From Macrostomum hystrix (taxonomy: Eukaryota; Platyhelminthes; Macrostomidae), in contig CATNEN010000039.1 of assembly GCA_950097015.1 (NCBI GenBank), positions 7,394,501 to 7,458,500 on the forward strand: a DNA stretch of 64,000 bases, written 5' to 3'. Under the pieces are notes generated by a model that saw nothing but the letters and a program-made list of their open reading frames with translations, made no database searches and was not told the DNA's origin. Positions 44,601-52,800 of the stretch are shown in pieces (position 1 is the first letter of the stretch; each line of letters starts with the position of its first letter). The translations under genes were made by a program, and so were the position numbers.

Positions 44601-46207
44601 CGGATTTCATTATAAGAGTTGAAAGATAGGTGCCAACACAATGTGACTCGTGAGGAGGTGGGGAGGGGTGGTTCTGTTCTAACTTTGAAAACTTTTGTTT
44701 TATAGATGATGAAGTGTCCACAAGTCTAAGTCTCTTTGTCATCCACCCTCTGAGATATTGGACAGATCGTCATCTGGATGACGAAGTTGTAAGTTGACGA
44801 AGTGTCCAGGTACTGTGTATAGACCCTAATAATCTTTTTTCAAGTTTTGGATTGACAAGGCGAGTGCAGGCTTTAAGCAGCTGCTGGATCGTGGAAGGCT
44901 GTTTTCTCAGCATATTTAGGTGCAAAAATAGTTGTCACCGAACTGACCAATTCTGTCACCGAAATGTCTTGTCACCAAAATGACCTGGGACCATAAACAT
45001 TTGTCAAAGCCAGAATCTTGAAGGTCTTCTTGAACTTTAATCCTATAAATGACAAAGTTTTCCAGTTGACTTGAAACTTTGTGTCTTGTAGTGGGTCTCT
45101 TACCCATAATGGGATACCAAAATTAGGGGCTTTCAATGTTGTACTGCTATAACAGCTGCAGTCCCAGGCATACATGCGCAACCTCCCAAATCTTAGCCGG
45201 CCGTGCGACTTAGTTTTTGCTCTCATTTGCGACTTAGTTCGTTTCATTGCTCTATTTACGACTTAGTTTGCTCTCATTTGCTCTTTTTCTCTCCCCTTTT
45301 TCCTTTTCTTCACGCCTTCCTTTTTTGTCCCTTGGTCCCCCCTTTGATTTTTTTGCACTTGGTTGATTGGTTTTTGCGACTTACCATGCTTGGCCCTCGT
45401 TTCACCCGGCCGGTTCGGCAAAAATTTCGACAAAATTGGTCAGTTCGGTGACACCTTTGGCAAGGTTAAACCAAAATGTATCTTACCTTGTAAGCTAACA
45501 GTATCAGTGAAGTCGAAATTGAGTGTGAGGAACCATTTATGTTAACTTGCAGCCAAAACTTTATGTTCCTTTCAGATGGCAAAGGTCAAGGTGGTAGGAT
45601 AACATCACTGACAAGAAACCCTCACCAGCTTATTTTAATAGCCTATATAGCTTCATAGCCCTTAGGCCTATCCATCTATCACATGCGCTTAATTAAAAAC
45701 TTGATAAATGTCATAAATTTTGCATAGTAATATACATTGAGATTTTCTCACCTTTAAATGTTCAACTGACTTAAAGCTGATGATTGAAAAGCCATCAATA
45801 ACATCTTCTTTAAAGTCAATAAAAAAGGCAGGGAGCATCGATTTAGGAGTGGATTGGTCTTTGCTATCCGCGACTTCGGCAGCATATGGACTATCTTTCG
45901 ATGGACTTTGTCTTGCACTTGAGACTGGTGTCTTTCTGACAAGACTTTCCGAAGGTAGGCCTAATGGATCACAAGTAGATGGAGACTGTTCCGAAGTATA
46001 TTTGATGGGAACATTCGGAAGCTTTTGCACATACTCGAAACACTTTAGAGAAGAATTGTAAGGTGGAATCTGTTTATTTAGCAAATCTTCAGTTGACAAG
46101 GGTTTCACGTCTCGCAAATCTTTGTAACATTTCGAACTACTCGATTTGTGACTATCATCAACACCATTACTTGTCTGGCCAGAGGAATAAGCTCGCTTGC
46201 CTTCCAT
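38622..46207 (-). CDS. AUTS2 / fibrosin / tay-bridge family nuclear protein
   Basis: Two coding exons on the minus strand: 46207-45752 (152 codons) and 40907-38622 (761 codons plus stop), phase 0, donor GTGAGA and acceptor TTTTAG, about 913 aa. Recognition rests on EDVIDGFSIISFKSVEHLK at the end of exon 1. This matches, from memory, the N-terminal EDIIDGF-SF-E-LE motif of AUTS2/FBRSL1. A weaker match is SGRSNALHVRIAHLI at about residue 610, against the family's HV-IA block. A basic KQRRQKKQAASARKR follows the splice (about 183-197), then long Pro, Gln, His and Ala runs. Relatives act in the nucleus, with vertebrate AUTS2 in PRC1 complexes. The ATG at 46207 is the first Met of the frame. The C-terminus is uncertain: the stop overlaps a possible donor (AAGTAAGC), so another exon could follow. 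Confidence 0.72.
41350..41720 (+). mobile_element. tRNA-derived SINE, copy 2 (family 1)
   Basis: A-box region GGTGAGTGGCAGACCGGTCT and B box GAGTTCGATTCCG. The body matches the copy at 18679-19015 (CACCAAGGTCCCTGAG, GCAGAATTGCCTCCTCG), ending near a T-rich tail. Opposite orientation to copy 1. Confidence 0.8.
41760..42010 (-). mobile_element. tRNA-derived SINE, family 2
   Basis: On the minus strand it starts with a tRNA-like head (GTAGCGCTGTGATTAGAGCA, then GGTCGCGGGTTC). The body contains CTTTAGCAAGAGACC, GGTACCAGCAGCAGCTGGGA and CCTCCAGTCCATGGACTG. Its layout of head plus conserved body is SINE-like; no second copy is in the window. Confidence 0.55.
44084..44993. mobile_element. inverted-repeat DNA element A, about 910 bp
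   Basis: Termini TGGTCCGAGGTCATTTTGGT on the left and the same with few changes on the opposite strand at the right. Arms of about 95 bp also share GCACCTAAATATGCT. No transposase frame, so non-autonomous. No clear target-site duplication. Element B lies inside it. Confidence 0.75.
44374..44810. mobile_element. inverted-repeat element B nested in element A
   Basis: Ends CCTAGACACTTTGTCATCTT and, reversed, CCTGGACACTTCGTCAACTT. The arms continue with ACAACTTCGTCATC and hold repeated GTCATC motifs. It lies wholly between the arms of element A. Confidence 0.6.
45169..45415. mobile_element. MITE family C, right-truncated copy
   Basis: Matches 57368-57610 closely, from CATACATGCGCAACCTCCCA through TCACGCCTTCC to TTTCACCCGG, but lacks the right terminal repeat. 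The next bases (GTTCGGCAAAAATTTCGAC, then GGTCAGTTCGGTGACA) resemble arm sequence of element A, suggesting rearrangement. Confidence 0.7.
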
Positions 46208-47100
46208 CTGTCAATCTAACAGAAAAAGAAGGCTTCAGAGCCTTCTCCTACACTAGCCAATAACCTTTTATTTGAAAGTATACATTGCATAATCACAATT
46301 GCAAATTATGCATAGCCTATCTATAGAACTTTAAAACAAAGATGGTACGTCGAGCCACCATGATTCTAAGAATCAGAATTTAGAGAACTGCATTTTTAAA
46401 GAATGTGCTGGATGCTAAAACAAATGTTTCATATTATTAATTAAAAACTTACCGTCATTCTTTTAAAAAGTTTGATATAACTTTTTTAACTTATTAGAAA
46501 ATGAAATCGTATTTTTTAAAGTATTTTTTACTTTTTCCCTTTGATTACTACTACGCGAATGATATCCCTACTCTAGTGTTTGAGTAAAATGAAATGGTGC
46601 TTCATTTTCTACGGATAACTGACAAAACTGCCTTAGATATTACTTTTATCCCATCAATAATATTTTATCCCTTGATAATTTATGCACGTTGGATTTATTC
46701 AATAAAATTGAAGAATCTTTTGTATGGCTGAACCCTAGAGTACGACACACCATGCACAACGGAGCCTTTGCTACGAATACTTTCATTCATATTGCGGTAA
46801 TATAATTCGCTTGCTGACGCGTGGGCTCGCGGTTGCTACACATATTATGTACATGCACGTGTATAACTGTGGCCATTACATTTTGTGATTGCGTTTCGTG
46901 TCGGCCTCTATAGCCGCCTATCTCTGTCGTCGCAATCACAATTTTTTGGCCTCTCAACCACATACAGCGTGTTTAGTAGTCGTTCAGTAAGGCTGACTTG
47001 AACCTATTACAATGTCTGGCAATTAAAAAGCATCAACTGGCCATCGGCTCTCAGCGCAGCCCTTAGCCAAGCGCAGAACTCAAAAAACCAACGCAGCGCA
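46208..47100. other. upstream region of the AUTS2-like gene
   Basis: Contains the presumed minus-strand promoter. AT-rich to about 46740, then mixed composition. No element or gene recognised. Confidence 0.4.
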
Positions 47101-47104
47101 GCAA

Positions 47105-47172
47105 CTCCAGTCACAATAACGCCATAACTCGCCACCTCAGCAGGCTGAGTTATGGAGATATTGTGACTGGAG
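47105..47172. repeat. long hairpin, 26-bp arms
   Basis: Arms 47105-47130 and 47147-47172 are reverse complements at 23 of 26 positions (CTCCAGTCACAATA and CCATAACTC), with a 16-nt loop. Confidence 0.85.
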
Positions 47173-47570
47173 ACCGGGGCTTGTCGCAGAGACCGTGGAG
47201 TCCCATCGTGGAGTCCCATCAACTCTACAATGAGCATCTCATCGCGCCCAGCAACCTTCGGTTTACCTGCATTGCTAAGCAATCCAATGAGCAGCAGCTC
47301 CAACCGGCTGAAACCGATCTGCATTCGGTTCAACACTGAAACCGGCATAGCAAAGTTGCCAGTCTACTAGATTTACAGGGCTGCCATGCACCTCGCCTGT
47401 CACCGAAGCTTCAAGACATTCTGCTACTGGCACAGAGAATTGTCTTTGAGAGTGCAGCTACCAGAGGATGCCGTGCCAGACTGTCACACGCCATCACGGC
47501 GCATCTAGCAACAGCTGTGTTGGACGAGCTGATGACATTGGAGCAGCAGGACATCAGCGAAGCAGTCTAG
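47140..47570 (+). pseudogene. decayed coding fragment of unknown family
   Basis: A plus-strand frame reads protein-like from about 47140 (AELWRYCDWRPGLVAE). A tandem 13-bp duplication (GTGGAGTCCCATC twice, about 47194-47220) shifts the frame. It then continues (LYNEHLIAPSNLRFTCIA) to an in-frame TGA near 47336, and on to a third segment (LSPKLQDILLLAQRIVFES) ending at TAG 47568-47570. I do not recognise the family; a retroelement or host gene relic are both possible. No intact start or splice model found. Confidence 0.35.
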
Positions 47571-47863
47571 GGCCGTGGTGGCACCATGATCGTCGTGGTG
47601 CCAATCAAGGACCTCGTCTTCCTAGGATCTGCCAAGACCATATATAGCGACCTGAACGCCTGTCGGACTTCGTTGTCCAGGAAAAGCTGCAGCAGATGCC
47701 AGATACCGACATTGGACGAAGTCACCTAGGAATGCCTGCATGGAGCCAAGCCATGAGCTAGATAGATAGAGAGGTAGATACGAGATGCTCGTAGATGCAG
47801 GTTAGAAAGAGATATATATGCATGTACATGCACAGAAGCGTCTGCAGTAATGGCTGTTGCCGT

Positions 47864-47869
47864 TTTATT
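47864..47869 (-). promoter_or_regulatory. putative polyadenylation signal of the GPCR gene
   Basis: AATAAA on the minus strand about 118 nt beyond the stop at 47987. Confidence 0.45.
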
Positions 47870-47986
47870 GAGGTTACGAGTGGTCGACAGTGTCTGATGC
47901 GATTCTATGTGTATGTAACTCTAGATTTAACAACAAGAGATGAACGCAGTCAAATCGAATGACTCTTGTTTTTGAAGTCTGAAGTT

Positions 47987-50222
47987 TCAAACAGCCGTCA
48001 GCATGGCTTGTTGCTGTTTCCGGTTGATTGACAGCAGATCCGCAGCAGCTGGAAGTCTGCTAGCAAATGCGCCGGACGAGCCTGCGGTAACGGACACGAC
48101 AGCTTCGGCAGTATCAGTAGAAGTAGACAGCATGCACTGAAGCTTATTCTGTGTTCGCCTCAGGGTTGACTGGCGCCGTTTCGCTTTCGTCTGGGTCAGA
48201 CTGCTGGCAGCGCTGAGCAGGCGGGCGGCGTCGCGCCTGTAGTGCGGCACGCAGGCCAGCATCAGCAGCGAGTTCGCTATCGGCTGCAGGCCCCAGCAGA
48301 GCCGGCTGACAAACAGGCGCCATTCGTCGTTAGCTGGATCGTAGAACTAGGGTTAGGGGTTAGGGGGTTGAATTTGCGTTGAAAGTGAATCGATAATGTT
48401 TTCGTTTCATAAATGAAAAAAAGATATGTGCCATTTAAGCATTACAATAATTCCTCATGAGGACCATGCAGATCAGCAGTGATAAGTGGATAATTGCGTA
48501 AAACACTGCCTTGAAAATGGTATGGCATGTTATGGTAAATGTGAAACTCTGCATTATTCTATGGCCTAAACGAATCCTAGAATCACATCTCTTGTGCTTT
48601 TACCAAACACTAAAACGTCGTCTATGGCTATAACTATGAGCGGTACCCACACCCAGCTAGAAATTAACCCTTTAAGAAAAGTCCATAGTCTATGGTACAA
48701 AGCAAAGCCAGAAGCTGTTTCTTTTCATTGTATCGCTATTGGACGATCAAATCGTATCAACTGTCTGTGGCATAGAAAAGTGAGACGCTCGTAGCAGGGG
48801 AGTGTGAAGAAAACTTGAAGAAAACTTTGATGTCTATGGTAGAGTGTATTCATACCTCTTCTCATCTAGGTTCAATGCCGAATGGCAAACAAACAATGAA
48901 TTGTAACGCATAAAAACTACAAATAATGATCGTCAAATAGTGATACAATGAGGCACTGATACACGGCTGCTTCATACGTCTAAAATGACGAAATTGGCAG
49001 AATTTTAACTGTTTTTCGTTATGTGCATCGCCCCACATGGCAAGTGGTTTCACCTGTCCCAGACTCCTGGCACCAGACGCCTGGGCGGCGAGGCTGGCAG
49101 CAAGGAAGCGGGCATACATGATGCAGCTATGTAGAGCGCTAGGCGACTGCAGAGCCGCGTAAGCCAGCGAGCAGGCCAGCAGCGACAGACTAACACGGCG
49201 AAATAGCCGAGCGTCAATAATGTGGTAGCTCAAGCTCCTGTTGCCACCGTTTCCAAGGTTATTTGATCGTCGATCACGACTCGACCAACGCCACAGATGT
49301 CGATAGCCGGATCCGGCTGCCCACAGCACGGCGAATAAAGGCACCAGGTCTCCGAGCAGCAGGTCGGTCATCGGCCAGAGCCAGGTGGTGAAGAGCTCAG
49401 TGACTGGCCAGGTGACACCCCAGCCACAATGGTAGACTCTGAGCCATTAGAAGTAAAAAAATGTAAAATCTAGCGATATTAAAGGTGTCCTAATGATATC
49501 CTATGCCAAAGCATAATGCTCGGCGTAATTTTGGACAGAATATCTCGATTATCCAACCTGTCTAGCTCGCCAACTGCGCTCTCCTTGACGACCGCCAGTG
49601 TCCACAGGTGATGACCGTTTACCAGCACAAGGACGACGCACATAAGTATGAGACTGTTCTTCACCCACTCGGCGCTGTAACGCTCCACGCATCGCAGTGG
49701 ACTGACCACCAGTCGCCTGGCATCCACGGCCATGGCTATCTGCAGCATGGATTTGAAGTGATGCAGACTTGAGTACAGCATGTTCATCAGTTGGCAGGCG
49801 CTCTCGTCCATCAGCAGCAGAGACAGTGTCAACTTGACGTCGAATGCCGACTGCAGCCACAAGTCCAGCTGGCGATAGTACAGCAGGATTGTGTCAACGA
49901 CGCACAGAACAACGAGGTGGAAACAGACTGGCAGCTGACGATCACAATATCCCATGGCAATCCTCGCTGTCAGTATATTCAGCACAGTGCCAGCGAGCAG
50001 CAGCAGCAGGGGCAGTACGCAGTTTAGCTGCACGATGATTTTGTCAGCGAAGTCCCCGGCGCAGATGTCAATGTCGACCAGGGGCTGATCAGCGATGGTC
50101 CAGGTTGGGTCGACTGCTGAAGTTGAAGACACTGCTGATGCCGTGGAGTTTCCCAGCCAAAGTGGCGAGCTTGCAGCTGTCAATTGTGAATGGGGATCGT
50201 AAAAGTGCAATGAAGGTACCAA
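47987..50222 (-). CDS. rhodopsin-class G-protein-coupled receptor, peptide-receptor-like
   Basis: Minus-strand exons 50222-49558 (5' limit uncertain), 49438-49054 and 48346-47987, all in phase, about 469 aa from the 50222 boundary. TM1 has LPLLLLLAGTVLNIL; TM2 LVVLCVVDTILLYY; TM3 starts with a Cys (SACQLMNML) and ends MAVDARRLVVSPLR, a DRY-type motif reduced to DAR. TM4 is SLILMCVVLVLV. Exon 2 supplies the loop Cys (VYHCGWG), TM5 and TM6 (LLACSLAYAALQSP). Exon 3 gives TM7 (LQPIANSLLMLACVPHYRRD), where NPxxY is absent. The layout recalls invertebrate neuropeptide receptors. No ATG precedes TM1 in the exon (the frame opens after a TAA with TTG), so the start must lie in an upstream exon. Ligand unknown. 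Confidence 0.78.
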
Positions 50223-50284
50223 TTTTCGGCAGGTACGAGTTTAGATCAGTATACAGTATCGAAAGCTCTTTGAATCAAGCATTG

Positions 50285-51415
50285 ATTTCTAGATAATGGG
50301 ATTTCTAGACAGTGGGATTTCTAGACAGTGGGATTTCTAGACAGTGGGATTTCTAGACAGTGGGATTTCTAGACAGTGGGATTTCTAGACAGTGGGATTT
50401 CTAGACAGTGGGATTTCTAGACAGTGGGATTTCTAGACAGTGGGATTTCTAGACAGTGGGATTTCTAGACAGTGGGATTTCTAGACAGTGGGATTTCTAG
50501 ACAGTGGGATTTCTAGACAGTGGGATTTCTAGATAATCGGATTTCTAGACAGTGGGCTTTCTAGACAGTGGGATTTCTAGACAGTGGGATTTCTAGACAG
50601 TGGTATTTCTAGACAGTGGGATTTCTAGACAGTGGGATTTCTAGACAGTGGGATTTCTAGACAGTGGGATTTCTAGACAGTGGGATTTCTAGACAGTGGG
50701 ATTTCTAGACAGTGGGATTTCTAGACAGTGGGATTTCTAGACAGTGGGATTTCTAGACAGTGGGATTTCTAGACAGTGGGATTTCTAGACAGTGGGATTT
50801 CTAGACAGTGGGATTTCTAGACAGTGGGATTTCTAGACAGTGGGATTTCTAGACAGTGGGATTTCTAGACAGTGGGATTTCTAGACAGTGGGATTTCTAG
50901 ACAGTGGGATTTCTAGACAGTGGGATTTCTAGACAGTGGGATTTCTAGACAGTGGGATTTCTAGACAGTGGGATTTCTAGACAGTGGGATTTCTAGACAG
51001 TGGGATTTCTAGACAGTGGGATTTCTAGACAGTGGTATTTCTAGACAGTGGGATTTCTAGACAGTGGGATTTCTAGACAGTGGGATTTCTAGACAGTGGT
51101 ATTTCTAGACAGTGGGATTTCTAGACAGTGGGATTTCTAGACAGTGGGATTTCTAGACAGTGGGATTTCTAGACAGTGGGATTTCTAGACAGTGGGATTT
51201 CTAGACAGTGGGATTTCTAGACAGTGGGATTTCTAGACAGTGGGATTTCTAGACAGTGGGATTTCTAGACAGTGGGATTTCTAGACAGTGGGATTTCTAG
51301 ACAGTGGGATTTCTAGACAGTGGGATTTCTAGACAGTGGGATTTCTAGACAGTGGGATTTCTAGACAGTGGGATTTCTAGACAGTGGGATTTCTAGACAG
51401 TGGGATTTCTAGACA
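50285..51415. repeat. 16-bp minisatellite upstream of the GPCR exon
   Basis: About 70 copies of GGGATTTCTAGACAGT, highly homogeneous, with a few GGTATTT and AGATAATGGG variants. It would lie in the first intron if the exon at 52545 belongs to the receptor. Confidence 0.95.
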
Positions 51416-51965
51416 ATCAGATTAAAGGACATTGATATAGCGGGGTATATAATTTTATTCTTAATGTTGTACTTTCACGATGTATTTTATTGCGTGAGAA
51501 TATCCAATGCTGTTTTTTTGATAATAAAATTACGCAACAGTTCATATTCTACCAGCTGCATGAAGTGGCACAGAGAAGTCCAATGTATATTAGTGCTTTT
51601 TTTCGAGCAAAAAGGACTGGAGAATCATAAATTGACATACATCGAATTACTATTAAATATGGTAATTTGTTATTATTTCTGGTCTATTGAGTCACTGTTG
51701 AAAAAGCTAAAATCTAAATTCATCGAACATTATTAATCCTTGACGATTATGCTAATCTCAACATGTTTTATAAACGCTGTCTGACATTAGAGACAAGTAA
51801 GGATTAGCTTTTGTTAAAATGGTGTTTCGCGTTTTTGAATCGATCAAACTGTAAATCCCGCATTTCGCAAAAGCAAATAACTTTTTACTAATCTCTGCTA
51901 TAACTTATTTTTATCGCTGCAGATTCAAGCCATCGCCTTGTAACCGCCTTGCCATGGCCTTATTA
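51416..51965. other. AT-rich spacer between two minisatellites
   Basis: No gene or repeat recognised. A 90-codon plus-strand frame at 51464-51736 has no domain signature and is probably chance. Confidence 0.4.
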
Positions 51966-52544
51966 TCTTACCCGCGATTTTTTTATCGCCTGAACATCGC
52001 CTTATCATCGTCTTATCATCGCCTGATCATCGCCTTATCATCGTCTTATCATCGTCTTATCATCGCCTTATCATCGTCTTATCATCGTCTTACCATCGCC
52101 TTATCATCGTCTTATCATCGCCTTATCATCGCCTTGCCATCGCCTTACCATCGCCTTGCCATCGCCTTATCATCGCCTTATCATCGCCTTATCATCGTCT
52201 TATCATCGTCTTATCATCGCCTTATCATCGCCTTATCATCGTCTTATCATCGCCTTGCCATCGCCTTATCATCGCCTTATCATCGCCTTATCATCTTCTT
52301 ATCATCGTCTTATCATCGCCTTATCATCGCCTTATCATCGCTTTATCATCGCCTCATCATCGCCTTATCATCGCCTTGCCATCGCCTTACCATCGCCTTG
52401 CCATCGCCTTATCATCGCCTTATCATCGCCTTGCCATCGCCTCATCATCGCCTTATCATCGCCTTATCATCGCCTTATCATCGCCTTATCATCGCCTTAT
52501 CATCGCCTTATCATCGCCTTATCATCGCCTTATCATCGCCTTAC
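51966..52544. repeat. 11-bp minisatellite
   Basis: About 50 copies of ATCGCCTTATC with CGTC and GCC variants. It abuts the splice donor of the minus-strand exon at 52545. A small patch of the same unit recurs at 53520-53685. Confidence 0.9.
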
Positions 52545-52800
52545 CAGCAGCCGCGGTGCTGTCATACTCGGGCTCCGCGCTGGCCTGGCTCCACATGACG
52601 CAATAGTAGTCAGTGAGCCGGCCCGGGCAGTACATGCCGGAGCTCTTGTAGAAGCATCCAGCGTTGATGCCGCTAAATTTGCTAGTCCCATTGCGTAGCT
52701 GTCGGCCAAGCTCATCCTGCGAGTCCAAAGCCTGGCCCGACTTGCTGGCCCGGAACCTGATCCGACCGCCGCCGCCTCCGCCGCCGCCGCCGCGACCCAT
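52545..52800 (-). CDS. orphan exon, possibly the first coding exon of the GPCR
   Basis: Minus-strand frame from ATG 52800: MGR, a Gly run, then a Cys-containing segment (GINAGCFYKSSGMYCPGRL, TDYYCVMWSQASAEPEYDST), ending at donor CTG|GTAAGG, phase 1. The GPCR exon has an acceptor (CAATTGACAG) entering at 50176 that needs exactly phase 1. Joining would give 540 codons including the stop. No signal peptide is visible. The family is unknown and the link is inference; it could instead be a separate gene. Confidence 0.4.

Larger units (their letters stand above)
40908..45751 (-). other. AUTS2-like intron of about 4.8 kb
   Basis: AT-rich and largely featureless at 42010-44083. It holds two SINEs (41350-41720, 41760-42010), nested inverted-repeat elements (44084-44993) and a truncated MITE (45169-45415). 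No exon seen inside. Confidence 0.6.

Noticed and set aside
47007-47348. 113-codon minus-strand frame
   Set aside because: Runs through the hairpin, starts beside unrelated sequence, and is antisense to a more protein-like broken frame.
51954-52698. Plus-strand frame of YHRLIIALSSP repeats
   Set aside because: 11-bp minisatellite read through; the strand is opposite to the more protein-like exon at 52545-52800.
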